Source of the DNA: CAZZBK01 sp964387325 | GTDB taxonomy: Bacteria; Planctomycetota; Planctomycetia; Pirellulales; PNKZ01 | Direction of reading: 5' to 3' | DNA length: 64,000 nucleotides | Assembly: GCA_964387325.1 (NCBI GenBank) | Contig: CAYLYE010000004.1 | Location: 3,456-67,455, forward strand | Shown: piece after piece, positions 53,075 to 62,306 of the stretch | Position numbering within the stretch: the stretch's first letter is position 1 | Layout of the letters: every line of letters starts with the position of its first letter | Position numbers and translations under genes: made by a program | Notes under the pieces: model-generated | What the model was told of the DNA's origin: nothing | Databases searched by the model: none | Seen by the model: the letters and a program-made list of their open reading frames with translations, nothing else

Positions 53075-55314
53075 CTGTCGTCGTTCAGGATCCATTGGAA
53101 CTGCTGCGAGATTTTGCAGACGAGGCGCTGGCCTCGCTGCGGACATTGCCCGCGCATCTCGAAGCGTATCGCACCGCGCCGTCTTCCGAGCCGATCAACG
53201 CGGTCTTTCGCGGCATCCACTCGCTGAAAGGGAATGCCGGGTTTTTTGGGCTCAATGTTATCAAATCGTTCGCCCACTCGGTCGAGAACACACTGGACGA
53301 GATTCGCACTCAGCAGGCCCCCATCAGCGAAGAACTAGAACGCTCGCTGATCGCGTCGTTCGATTATTTGGATGAGATGGTCTCAGCGGCCATCGCCGGT
53401 GAGATGAGCGATGAATTACCACCCGACGCTCAGCAATTGCTCGACACGATCGTGCGACAAGCCGGGATCGGCACCGGCGAATCCAGCCGTCCTGAGGACA
53501 TGCAGCATGTGCTGCAATGCCTGCGTCAATTGCAAGTGCCAGGGCTTGAAACCCCCGTCGAGTGGCTAGAGACCGTTGCTGATTCCATGCTCGATGTCCT
53601 CGAAGCGTCGCTACGAGGCGCAAGCCAACCGGGCACAGCTGCCGATACCACCACGCCTGCCGAAGCGGGCATACTTACTCCAATCCAACTTGCCACGACG
53701 CAATGGAACTGCCCCGAGATCGACTTGGCTCAGCAGTTACAGGCCGTGCTGCACTTGTTCGTGGCATTCGAGAAACAAGAATATACGCCGGCCGTGGGCG
53801 AGGCGTTTATCGCCCAGGCGGAATCTTTGGCCGAACAGGCTCGCGTGTGTCATCGTCACAGCCTGGCAGAGGCCTTTGCAGCCGCGGCGAAAAATTTCCG
53901 CCTGTTGGCAGCGAGCCCCATTCCGCTCGATGACATGCTCATCTCGGTGGTCTGGGACAACTTATGCCCGGAACTTTCCAAGCTGATTGCGCCCCGCGCT
54001 GTCGAGCCAACTCCGTCGGCTGTTGTGCCGCCAGCAACCGCGATCGCCCCGACGACCAATGCCCCCGCTTCGGCCGCACCTGCCAAGGACTCGCACGGCC
54101 GACTGATCCGCGTCAAAGAAGAGCGTCTCGACGAATTCCTCAATCTCGTGGCCCGATTGTTTATCACGGGCGAGATGTTCAAAGACTTGCAGTCGCGTAT
54201 GGCCGAGAGCCGTCAGCTCAAGCCGATGGTCGAAGAGTTTCGGGAAATCATTCGCAGCTTCTCCGAGCAAGCCTATGTGCTGCAAAAGGGTTTATTCTCG
54301 TTGCGACGCGTTCCGGCGGCGAATCTGTTTTCAAAATTTCCCGGCATGGCGCGCGGCTTGGCCCGTCAGTTGGGGAAAGAGGTCGACGTGCGGTTGGTTG
54401 GCGAAGAGATCGAAATCGACAAAGCGCTGATCGAAGACCTGGACGCTCCGTTGACCCACATCATCCGCAATGCGGTCGATCATGGCATCGATCCTCCGGA
54501 CGATCGAGCGGCGCGCGGTGCCAGTCGTACCGGCCAGCTCACGATGACCGCCGAACTTACCCGTTCGCATGTACGCATCGTGGTCACCGACAATGGCCGC
54601 GGCATCGACGCGCGCAGAATACGTGCCAAGGCGCTTGAAAAAGGACTGTTTGTCGCTAGCGAACTCGAAGCAATGTCCGATGATGAGGCTGTCCAGCTCA
54701 TTTTTCATCCCGGCTTTTCGACCGCGGAGAAACTCTCGGATGTGTCAGGGCGCGGCGTGGGTCTCGACGTGGTTCGGAACAGCGTTCGTAAACATCAGGG
54801 TGAAGTCTATGTCAGCTCGCAATTGAATGTCGGGACGACTTTTCGTCTCGACCTCCCCTTGCGCGAGGCGGTGCTCGTTATTGATGGCTTAATGATCTGT
54901 CATGACGGCCAAGAGTTTGTCATCCCCTTTGAGTTTATCCGCGAGATCACTCAACTCGAACCACATCAACTCGCGCCGTTTCATGGAGCCCAAGTAGCTA
55001 CCATTCGCGGCACGGTGTACGATGCACGACGCTTGTCAGCGGTGCTCGCCGGCGCCGCCCATGATCGAGACGACAAGCGGGCTTTATCCGCCGTGGTGGT
55101 CGGCACGCAATTCGGGCATATGTGCCTGCTGGTCGATCAGGTCCTGGGAACGCGTAAAGTGGTTGTGAATGGGTTGAAAGACATCGTCTGTGCGACACCG
55201 TCGGTGGCGGGGGTCGCTCAGCTCGGCGGCGGTCGACTCGCGTTGGTACTTAGCATTCCTGAGATCGTGAATCGACTCATTGTCAGCCATGAAAACGAAA
55301 CGCTGGCAAAATAA
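53071..55314 (+). CDS. cheA: Second CheA-type histidine kinase
   Basis: The product is 747 residues. One Hpt domain at the N-terminus has His in 'FRGIHSLKGNAGFFGL' (about 50). The central 100-330 region is divergent, helical and Pro/Ala/Thr-rich, with no clear P2. From about 345 the dimerisation, ATPase and CheW domains follow: 'LTHIIRNAVDHGID', 'VTDNGRGID', 'VSGRGVGLDVV' and a CheW-like end ('EFVIPFEFIREITQL'). It is distinct from the first CheA in length and Hpt number, so the operon appears to hold two kinases sharing one receptor and adaptation set. Confidence 0.93.
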   Translation: MTVVVQDPLELLRDFADEALASLRTLPAHLEAYRTAPSSEPINAVFRGIHSLKGNAGFFGLNVIKSFAHSVENTLDEIRTQQAPISEELERSLIASFDYLDEMVSAAIAGEMSDELPPDAQQLLDTIVRQAGIGTGESSRPEDMQHVLQCLRQLQVPGLETPVEWLETVADSMLDVLEASLRGASQPGTAADTTTPAEAGILTPIQLATTQWNCPEIDLAQQLQAVLHLFVAFEKQEYTPAVGEAFIAQAESLAEQARVCHRHSLAEAFAAAAKNFRLLAASPIPLDDMLISVVWDNLCPELSKLIAPRAVEPTPSAVVPPATAIAPTTNAPASAAPAKDSHGRLIRVKEERLDEFLNLVARLFITGEMFKDLQSRMAESRQLKPMVEEFREIIRSFSEQAYVLQKGLFSLRRVPAANLFSKFPGMARGLARQLGKEVDVRLVGEEIEIDKALIEDLDAPLTHIIRNAVDHGIDPPDDRAARGASRTGQLTMTAELTRSHVRIVVTDNGRGIDARRIRAKALEKGLFVASELEAMSDDEAVQLIFHPGFSTAEKLSDVSGRGVGLDVVRNSVRKHQGEVYVSSQLNVGTTFRLDLPLREAVLVIDGLMICHDGQEFVIPFEFIREITQLEPHQLAPFHGAQVATIRGTVYDARRLSAVLAGAAHDRDDKRALSAVVVGTQFGHMCLLVDQVLGTRKVVVNGLKDIVCATPSVAGVAQLGGGRLALVLSIPEIVNRLIVSHENETLAK

Positions 55315-55394
55315 TTGGCGATGGCTCCGCCGCGGATTTCCGATTAAAGTATGACCGTTGGGATGACATCGACCTTGGCAGATGGCGGAGTAAC

Positions 55395-56216
55395 ATGGCT
55401 TTACGGCTGACCTATTTTGGCGAATCGAAAGTGCCCGTCGAGATCGAGGGGCTCACGCCCGACTGGGCCTGTGATAAATCGCTCGCCGACATCGAGCGGT
55501 TCGAGATTTTCGATGGCAATCGAAAAATTCCGCTGGCCGAAATGTTTCGTATTTCTGGTGATGCCCGCGATCAACACTTTGACTTCGAAGGGGAACTCGG
55601 CGGCGTGCATTGGATCGGAGCGCACATGCGAAGCGGCTCCATCCATATCCACGGCTCAGCGGGCCGGCACATCGGCAGCGACCTGCGCGGCGGTCAAATC
55701 ATCGTCGATGGCAACGCCCAAGGCTGGGTCGGAGCCGAAATGCACGCTGGCTTCATCCACATCCGTGGCGATGCCGGACATCTCGTCGGCGCCGCCTATC
55801 GCGGCTCGACCAAAGGCATGACGGGCGGCACCATTCTTGTCGACGGCAATGTCGGCAATGAAGTCGCCCTGACGATGCGACGCGGCTTGATCGCCGTCGG
55901 CGGTTCGGCCGGCGATTTGATCGGCTTCAATATGATTGCCGGCACCGTACTCGTGTTCGGCGAGTGTGGCATTCGCTGCGGAGCAGGCATGCGCCGCGGT
56001 ACCATCGGTTTGCTGGGACCCAATCCGCCGCCGCTGTTGCCCACGTTTCGATTTGCGACCACGCTTCGGCCGCAAATCATCGACGTTCTGCTGCGGCATG
56101 TCCACGCCCGTGGTCTCAAGATCGACGCGAGTTTGCTCACCTCGGAGTACGACATCTACCACGGCGACCTGGTGTCGATTGGGCGAGGCGAAGTGCTCAT
56201 GCGACACGCCGCCTAG
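55395..56216 (+). CDS. fhcC: Formylmethanofuran dehydrogenase/formyltransferase complex subunit C homologue
   Basis: The product is 273 residues. The C-terminal two thirds are a right-handed beta-helix of GxGxG-type repeats ('SIHIHGSAGRHIGSDLRGG', 'TILVDGNVGNEVALTMRRG', 'LIAVGGSAGDLIGFNMIAG'), the fold shared by FwdC/FhcC and the C-terminal domain of glutamate synthase. The N-terminal 'FEIFDGNRKIPLAEMF' matches the FwdC lead segment. In planctomycetes and methylotrophs FhcABCD handles formyl groups in the H4MPT-linked C1 pathway. FhcA, B and D are not in the window, so the gene stands apart. Its end overlaps moeA (opposite strand) by 4 bases. Confidence 0.88.
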   Translation: MALRLTYFGESKVPVEIEGLTPDWACDKSLADIERFEIFDGNRKIPLAEMFRISGDARDQHFDFEGELGGVHWIGAHMRSGSIHIHGSAGRHIGSDLRGGQIIVDGNAQGWVGAEMHAGFIHIRGDAGHLVGAAYRGSTKGMTGGTILVDGNVGNEVALTMRRGLIAVGGSAGDLIGFNMIAGTVLVFGECGIRCGAGMRRGTIGLLGPNPPPLLPTFRFATTLRPQIIDVLLRHVHARGLKIDASLLTSEYDIYHGDLVSIGRGEVLMRHAA

Positions 56217-58123
56217 CCACGCAGGCCGCGCGATTCGAGTTGCTGACGGATGCTCGGCTCCGCAAGCAACGCGCGAAATGCGACCAAAGCCGGGCGGTCG
56301 AGACGAGCCTTCGGCGCCACAAAATCATAGGCTTCGTCTTGATAGCGCAAAAAACTGAGGCCAGCCCCGCGAGCGACCGACTCGATCGTGACGCCCCAGT
56401 CGGCTCTGTGTTGACGAACGGCCACCGCAACAGCCGTATGGTTACTCGGTTGCACCGCGTAACCGCTCGGGCGCTGGTCACCCAACAGACGGTCGATCAA
56501 AATGCGGGTGCCGCTCCCCTGATTGCGATTGATCATCACACAGCTCGGGTCATGGGCCACGCGCGCGATAATCTCGCAAGGATCCGTGCCGGCAAAGCGG
56601 GTGTCTCCGGAGCGAAAAACGATCCCCTGCACGCGGCGATATCCGGCGATAAGATCCACCGAGGCGTCGAGAAACGGGTGATTGTATCGACCCGTGTGTG
56701 GGTCGAGCAGATGGATGCCAGCCAGATCGCATTGGCCTCGCTGGACCGCCGCGAGCCCAGCCGAGCTGCCAACATTGAGCACCTTCGACGAGAAGCCACG
56801 GCGTTGAAGTTGTGCGAGCAGATAGTCGAGCCCTATGCAATGACTACCGATGACGACCAAATCGGCAATGGCCAGCCCGCGGCCGATGAGCCGGACGTCG
56901 ACCGACTGCCCCGCCTCAACGATCTCGGTGTGTCGGCCGATCGTGACAAAGCCATCGGCCCGGCTGAATGACGTGACGCTCCCCGAGCCTTTGCCGAGCG
57001 GAAATGCGATCAGCCCGTGCTCGGACTTAACCAGTCCGACGAGCAAATACTCGGTACGTCCGATCTCGGAATTGGTCTTCACGGCCAGGGTGGCGGCGAC
57101 CGTCTCTTGCGGCTCAGGTGTTTGACCCGCGAGCAGTTGAATGATCGGCGCAACAAACTCATGAAAGGTAAAAATGGCCGATGTTGGAAAACCCGGTAGA
57201 ATGACGACCGGCTTGCCAGCACTTGCCGCCAGACAGAGTGGTTTGCCAGGCTTGAGCGCCACGCCGTGCACAATGATTCCCGGATCATTAAGCTCGGCAA
57301 CGACGCGATAGCAAAGGTCCCCTTTCCCTTTGCTGGTACCGCCGGAAAGCAGCACCATATCGGCATCGACAAGAGCCTGCCGCAGCACGCTGCGCAACGC
57401 CTGCATGTCGTCGCGCACGATTCCGCAGCACCGCGGCTCACCGCCGAGTTCGCGAACTGCATCGGCCAAGATCCGCGCGTTCGAGTCGTAGACCTTGGCT
57501 GCGTGCATCGGTTGCCCCGGCGCGATGATTTCGTTGCCGGTCGAAATGATCGCCACGCGTGGCCGACGCCAGGCCGTGACTCGTTCCTCGCCGAGAGCCG
57601 CCAGGACGCCGGTTTCACGACTGGTCAGTCGAGTGCCGGCTCGTAACACGGTCTCACCCGAGGCAATGTCGGTGCCTGCGAAAGCAATACCCGACCCCGG
57701 GTTGACTGCCCGGCGAATGAGCAGCGCGTCGCCGCGCCGTTCGGTGTGCTCGATCATGGCCACGGCGTCCGCCCCGCGTGGGAGCATCCCGCCCGTAGCG
57801 ATGGCGACTGCCTCGCCTAATTGAACCGCGAAACATGGTGGAGTTCCTGCCTCGATGATTTCTGCCGAGGGGCGCAGCGTTTTCGGAGCAAGTTCGGTCG
57901 CGCCGAAGGTCTCCACCGCGCGAACTGCAAACCCGTCGACGTTTGCACGGTCGAACGAGGGCACGTCGACACGCGCACAAACGTCGTCGGCCAATATGCG
58001 TCCGAGCGCGTCGCTTAGCGCGATCAACTCAGCGCCGAGTGGCTGCAAATCAAGCGCTGCGCGAAAGCGCACCTCGGCCTCGTCTCGATTGGCCACGGAA
58101 AGAAATTGCTCTTGATCGGTCAT
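56213..58123 (-). CDS. MoeA molybdopterin molybdotransferase fused to a PBP-like domain
   Basis: The product is 636 residues. Residues 1 to about 400 are MoeA: 'PSFDRANVDGFAVRA', 'AVAIATGGMLPRGADAVAMI', 'VAIISTGNEIIAPGQ', 'VLLSGGTSKGKGD' and 'HGVALKPGKPLCLA'. About 410-636 is a substrate-binding-protein-like domain ('LVVIGSHCIGLDYLLAQL', 'VMINRNQGSGTRILIDRL', 'HTAVAVAVRQHRADWGV') of the PBP_like family often fused to MoeA or ModE. The protein inserts Mo or W into molybdopterin; the extra domain may sense or bind molybdate. Being convergent to FhcC, whose complex needs such a cofactor, suggests a shared role. Confidence 0.93.
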   Translation of the reverse strand: MTDQEQFLSVANRDEAEVRFRAALDLQPLGAELIALSDALGRILADDVCARVDVPSFDRANVDGFAVRAVETFGATELAPKTLRPSAEIIEAGTPPCFAVQLGEAVAIATGGMLPRGADAVAMIEHTERRGDALLIRRAVNPGSGIAFAGTDIASGETVLRAGTRLTSRETGVLAALGEERVTAWRRPRVAIISTGNEIIAPGQPMHAAKVYDSNARILADAVRELGGEPRCCGIVRDDMQALRSVLRQALVDADMVLLSGGTSKGKGDLCYRVVAELNDPGIIVHGVALKPGKPLCLAASAGKPVVILPGFPTSAIFTFHEFVAPIIQLLAGQTPEPQETVAATLAVKTNSEIGRTEYLLVGLVKSEHGLIAFPLGKGSGSVTSFSRADGFVTIGRHTEIVEAGQSVDVRLIGRGLAIADLVVIGSHCIGLDYLLAQLQRRGFSSKVLNVGSSAGLAAVQRGQCDLAGIHLLDPHTGRYNHPFLDASVDLIAGYRRVQGIVFRSGDTRFAGTDPCEIIARVAHDPSCVMINRNQGSGTRILIDRLLGDQRPSGYAVQPSNHTAVAVAVRQHRADWGVTIESVARGAGLSFLRYQDEAYDFVAPKARLDRPALVAFRALLAEPSIRQQLESRGLRG

Positions 58124-58202
58124 AACTGGAACGTTACAGGGCGTTGGATCATCACAGGGCAGCGGCGTGCCCCCGTTTTAGTACCAGGAAAAGGCGCTAG
58201 GG

Positions 58203-58988
58203 TCACTTCTTCTTCGCATATTTATCGCGAATCTCTTGCGCTCGCCGGGCGTTGTAGCCGCCGATGGAATCGAGCGATCCTCCCTCGAACATCAAGGGTT
58301 TACGTGTGCGCTTGAGCGATTCCATTTGCGCCGTGACCTGTTTGATCATGGTGCGCTTTTCCTCGGGGGTTAAGTCCTCCACGGCCGGAATTCGCTTGAT
58401 CGACAGTTCACAGATCTCAATCTGCAAGTCGACGAGCGGCTTGTGTGCGCGGGCTTTCCGCCATTCGATGAGATGATCGTAAACATCGTCGACTAAATGA
58501 ATCGATCGCCCTTCCCGTTCTGAAGACAAGTCATACTGTCCGACGGGGCCATAGAGTCGCCACTGAACGATTGTTTCGCACCAATCGCCGACCGTGCCGT
58601 TGATCGTGTAATGATCGTCCCAAAAATAGGTGAGGGCATAGCGTTTGTCCGGGATGTGGTTCACCAACTCTTCCCACATCGCTTCGGAGGGGTCGTTGTA
58701 GATTTTCGAGAGTGTCTGGCGAACGCGTGTTTCATCATTCCAATCATAATCGGGAACAAAGATCGGCAGATGACTGATGTCAAGCTGGACGATCTTGGGT
58801 GCTGGATTGCGGCTGGCCAGCGCATCAATCAAGCGAGCACATGCTTGGCGTTGATCTTTGGGTTGTGGTGCGACGGTTTGCCCGAGAACGGTCGACTTGT
58901 GAATGGTGTTGTGCAACACAAAAACCCCGATCAGTAAGTAACTCAATGTTCGATATCGATTCAACACGGCAATCTCCTTAGATTTCAT
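58203..58988 (-). CDS. Exported or membrane-anchored protein of unknown function
   Basis: The product is 261 residues with an N-terminal hydrophobic segment ('YLLIGVFVLHNTI', about 17-29) that is a signal or anchor. The rest is charged and helical ('SEAMWEELVNHIPDKRYALT', 'EKRTMIKQVTAQMESLKRTR') with few hydrophobic patches. No known domain was recognised. Its ATG overlaps the TGA of the transglutaminase-like gene upstream (ATGA at 58985-58988), so it is translated with it and may be a partner, an inhibitor or an immunity-like protein; that is inference. Confidence 0.6.
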   Translation of the reverse strand: MKSKEIAVLNRYRTLSYLLIGVFVLHNTIHKSTVLGQTVAPQPKDQRQACARLIDALASRNPAPKIVQLDISHLPIFVPDYDWNDETRVRQTLSKIYNDPSEAMWEELVNHIPDKRYALTYFWDDHYTINGTVGDWCETIVQWRLYGPVGQYDLSSEREGRSIHLVDDVYDHLIEWRKARAHKPLVDLQIEICELSIKRIPAVEDLTPEEKRTMIKQVTAQMESLKRTRKPLMFEGGSLDSIGGYNARRAQEIRDKYAKKK

Positions 58989-60223
58989 TTCCAGGGAATC
59001 GCTCGATTGCGTTCGCGAATTTTAAAATCGGTTGCTTTTCGATTGGAGAATTTCCGAACGGTCCCCCAGCTGGATCGCATTTGTTCCTGATACTCACGAA
59101 GGGTGCGCAGCTTCTTGTCGTAAAGGCCCATCACCAAACCATTGCCTTCGGCATCTTTGCCAAAATAGAACAGATTACTTCCTTCTTCACCTGGGTGCCG
59201 GCTTTGTTCTGCAGGGCTCGATCGATCCCAATATGGATTTTTGATCCATATTTGATCTCCCGGCTGGAGTTCGTCGAGGCGAAAGCCTTCTCCCTCCATC
59301 TTAGACTCCTCGTTGTAAAACGTTGTACTCCCGCTGCCCGCCACGTCGCCGGGGATCTCTTGACCCGCTAGTAGGCGATTGATTTTATCATGTTCGCTTG
59401 CCGGTGCAGAATCGATGACGGCTTTGATGAGTACCAACTTGGATAACTTATTGCAGAAAATCGTGTTCCCTTCGGATTTAAATAAGTCATTGATGGCATC
59501 GATCGGCTTGATGCCAGGACGGGTGATATATCGGTTTTTCTGATTCTCGACCCAATACGCTGGATTTCGATATCCTCCTGAATGTTTACTTCTTGGGACG
59601 GGAAAAGCGATCGTCTTGTGATAATTATTCGCCAGAACCTTGATTCTTAACTCTCGTTCGTGGTGACTGAGGCCCGCTTGATCGAGTTGCCGACGAGAAC
59701 GATCTACATCCTCTTCGGACACGGAACGAGGCTTGAGCGAACGGGTCACTTGCGCCAGTATATGATCCGGAACTCTGGCGTAATTATCACTTTGCGCCGA
59801 AATCCCAGAATGACCTATCGATGGCATGGCAATGTTGCCTGCATTGCCCGTGTGTGGAACGACTGTCTGACCGGTTCCGATCAATCGTGAAGGATCGGCA
59901 TTATTTTCATGATCGAGAGGATAGTGGATTCGTCCGCCGCTGGTGCCACCGTCAGTCGAGGCGAACCAACCGGCGTTGGGTGGTCCACCCAGGCGCGGAT
60001 GTTGTGCCGGATCCCATTCCAACACACTACGGCCCGCGATCGCCGCGAGAAATTCACGCCGCTCACGCTGCACTGACTCGGGAACCGGGCCCGCCGGATC
60101 GTGTCCCAGCATCTCGCGTAGAAACAACCAATGCTCGGTCCGGTGCGGTTCCTCTGTAAAGAGACTGGGGCCGGTCGGAAAGCTCACTACAATCGGCGGA
60201 CGATAAAGATCGCGTGAAGCCAT
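58985..60223 (-). CDS. Transglutaminase-like (TGL-type) protein, candidate effector
   Basis: The product is 412 residues. The N-terminus (about 68-90) holds 'WDPAQHPRLGGPPNAGWFAS', recalling a motif of planctomycete toxin-like and Rhs-like proteins. The C-terminal part (about 240-390) resembles bacterial Tgl: 'INDLFKSEGNTIFCNKLSKL' (Cys257, the only Cys seen), then 'LDELQPGDQIWIKNPYWD' and 'GEEGSNLFYFGKDAEGNG'. Bacterial Tgl has a similar PGD..YFKNP pattern with a following catalytic His, which is not obvious here. No signal peptide is seen. The ATGA overlap with the next gene and the protease gene upstream suggest an accessory module. Activity is unproven. Confidence 0.55.
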   Translation of the reverse strand: MASRDLYRPPIVVSFPTGPSLFTEEPHRTEHWLFLREMLGHDPAGPVPESVQRERREFLAAIAGRSVLEWDPAQHPRLGGPPNAGWFASTDGGTSGGRIHYPLDHENNADPSRLIGTGQTVVPHTGNAGNIAMPSIGHSGISAQSDNYARVPDHILAQVTRSLKPRSVSEEDVDRSRRQLDQAGLSHHERELRIKVLANNYHKTIAFPVPRSKHSGGYRNPAYWVENQKNRYITRPGIKPIDAINDLFKSEGNTIFCNKLSKLVLIKAVIDSAPASEHDKINRLLAGQEIPGDVAGSGSTTFYNEESKMEGEGFRLDELQPGDQIWIKNPYWDRSSPAEQSRHPGEEGSNLFYFGKDAEGNGLVMGLYDKKLRTLREYQEQMRSSWGTVRKFSNRKATDFKIRERNRAIPWK

Positions 60224-60385
60224 GAATCGGAACCCTTTCGAAAAAATGCCTGTCGCCGCATGAATACCTGGGCAAGCTTTGGAAATAGCGGATCATGAAT
60301 CGAGATAACGAATCGCGGCCAACGCCAAGGCCGTTGCTCGCCGCCGAGACGGTTCCCGACGACGAACAACGGCTCGCGTCAGGGC

Positions 60386-61450
60386 CTACTGCACCGAACG
60401 GATTGTCCAGAAATCGTTCGCTAAGTTGTTGTCGAGCAAATAGGAGTACGGCATCGTGAAATAGCCGTGCTGACCCCAGTCTCGGCCCCACGAATTGCGC
60501 ACCATGAACCGCTGTTGCGCATCGTCATAACCGACGGCCAACACGGCATGTCCACCCAGGACCCGCTCGTAATAACTGGGCATCGAGACCATCCCGCTCC
60601 GCGCGACAACCGGCGATTCAAAGCCCTCGTACACGGTAAAGCCGAACACGAACGGGTAGCCCGAGGCGAGACAAGCCTTCATCTGCACCAGCGACTGCGC
60701 GAGTCGTTGGTAGGCAATGGCTTTGTGTTTGATGGCTTCCCGATAAGCCTCGGAAGAGGGGCGCACGGCGAATTGGCTGATGATGTAAGGCCAGAGACGC
60801 TCGGGCGGAGCACCTTGCTTGGCGACGCTTTTGATCCCCGTGCGTAGGTATGCCCCCGAGTCCTGCTGCACATAGTTGTCGCCCATCAGCATGCGCTCGT
60901 TGTAGTAGATGAACAAACGAGACGGCGTCGAAGGATTTTCGAGTCGCTGCTTGAGCTGGCCGAACTCGATGGCCGCGGCGATGGCATTTGCGGTGCAACT
61001 ACCAAGCTGCCCTTGATCGTACAGCTCGGGTGGACATTGGGGTCGTAGATCGACTTGCGAGGGCAGTGGCCCGAGCCGATGCAGCGGCGCTGCATAAAGA
61101 TGATCGCGCTGGTCGGGCAGATCCGGAATCCAACCGTAGCGGCGAATCTTTTGCACACCGCTCAGGGGTGTGCTCTCCGGCTCATCCGCTGTGCAACACG
61201 AGTTTGCGGACTGGACTGCGGACCCGCAGAGGTTGTCGAGCAGGGTTTGGACCGCTACGAGCACATCGGCCGCTTGCCTGGCGGCAGGGACAAAAGCGCC
61301 CACGGTTCGCAGTGTTGCCGCGATCTTGAGCACCGTGGGGCGCAATGCCCGCCACTTGTCGCATGGCGCTGCGGCGGAGGTTGCGGCCTGCTCGAGTGCG
61401 GCCGACAACTCGTGAAAGACCGCCTCATGTTCAGACGAATGACTCATCAT
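60386..61450 (-). CDS. Papain-like (C1 family) cysteine protease
   Basis: The product is 354 residues. Residues 1-100 are helical with no signal peptide. 'GWIPDLPDQRDHLYAAPLHR' is the typical prodomain-to-mature junction. The catalytic residues are Gln146 and Cys152 in 'YDQGQLGSCTANAIAAAIEF', His301 in 'LGGHAVLAVGYDD' and Asn319 in 'VRNSWGRDWGQHGY'. The order and spacing fit papain. It could process a partner or act on host or competitor proteins. It lies 162 bases upstream of the transglutaminase-like gene on the same strand. Confidence 0.92.
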   Translation of the reverse strand: MMSHSSEHEAVFHELSAALEQAATSAAAPCDKWRALRPTVLKIAATLRTVGAFVPAARQAADVLVAVQTLLDNLCGSAVQSANSCCTADEPESTPLSGVQKIRRYGWIPDLPDQRDHLYAAPLHRLGPLPSQVDLRPQCPPELYDQGQLGSCTANAIAAAIEFGQLKQRLENPSTPSRLFIYYNERMLMGDNYVQQDSGAYLRTGIKSVAKQGAPPERLWPYIISQFAVRPSSEAYREAIKHKAIAYQRLAQSLVQMKACLASGYPFVFGFTVYEGFESPVVARSGMVSMPSYYERVLGGHAVLAVGYDDAQQRFMVRNSWGRDWGQHGYFTMPYSYLLDNNLANDFWTIRSVQ

Positions 61451-61646
61451 CGACTCCCTTGGTTAGCTGGATGCACTCGAAGATCGAGTTGGCATCGCGG
61501 CTCCGCGGCGTCCGTTGACAATGGCTGAAGGCGCGTGGGGGCGGAGCAATGATCACCACGGACGTTGACCCAAGCACCGGCGTAGCTTCGATCCGTGGCC
61601 GGCCACTCGATACCGTCGCTCGCATGGCGCTACGGGGGCGATTCGG

Positions 61647-62306
61647 TCACGCCGCTGGCACAAATCGCCATAGAATGGCGCGCCCCGTCCCGTTGCCGTA
61701 AAAGCGAATCACGCGGAGCCGTTGATGACGATTCAAGCGATTGATCGCATCATGCAAGCGACGTTGTGGGTCGAGGTCGGGTCGCGGAGGCAACGGATCG
61801 TCGATCCGCTCAGGCCAGCCCTCCTCTTCAAACGCGGCGAGAATCCGCTCTTGATTCTGGGCGGGAAGCCGAAACTGTTTGATGGTTTGCCCTTGGTACT
61901 CGAGGACCCGCGCCGCGGCGTTCCAACTCGGAGTACTCGACATGCTCGACTCGGTTGGCGCGAAAATCGAGTGGCTGGCGTCGCTCGGTCTCGACACGCT
62001 CAACCACTCGGATGTGAATTGCACCCCCTTCGAGGTGAGCACAAAGCAGGTCCGATCCTCGAAGACAACAGGTCCTTGCGGCTCGAAGACACGATGCTGT
62101 GTGCAACAGCTCTGTGTCACTTCACGTGCCAGCGCGAGATACCCTTGGCACGTGAGCCAGCGGAGATCGTTATCCGAGGCCCCCAAGGATTGCAGCGTTC
62201 GTCTGTCGAGGGCGAAGTCCCAACGGTCACGACCCAACTCACAAGCGTAGCGCTCCGCTTCTAACAGAGCAGTCAACGCGCCGCGCAACCGATCTGAAAT
62301 GTCCAT
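61647..62306 (-). CDS. Soluble protein of unknown function, possible winged-helix domain
   Basis: The product is 219 residues from ATG 62306; the 21-residue in-frame extension upstream is not protein-like. The N-terminal half has 'YACELGRDRWDFALDRRTLQ' and 'LGASDNDLRWLTCQGYL'. The C-terminal half has 'AQNQERILAAFEEEGWPERI' and 'RLHDAINRLNRHQRLRVIRF' with 'GNGTGRAILW', which looks like a winged-helix-type region. The tone is that of a conserved planctomycete hypothetical. It lies 196 bases upstream of the papain-like gene on the same strand, so it may regulate that cluster. Confidence 0.6.
   Translation of the reverse strand: MDISDRLRGALTALLEAERYACELGRDRWDFALDRRTLQSLGASDNDLRWLTCQGYLALAREVTQSCCTQHRVFEPQGPVVFEDRTCFVLTSKGVQFTSEWLSVSRPSDASHSIFAPTESSMSSTPSWNAAARVLEYQGQTIKQFRLPAQNQERILAAFEEEGWPERIDDPLPPRPDLDPQRRLHDAINRLNRHQRLRVIRFYGNGTGRAILWRFVPAA

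Noticed and set aside
56213..58123. Separate ModE or LysR regulator gene at the C-terminus of MoeA
   Set aside because: The reading frame is continuous and the domain has no HTH, so it is a fused PBP-like domain.
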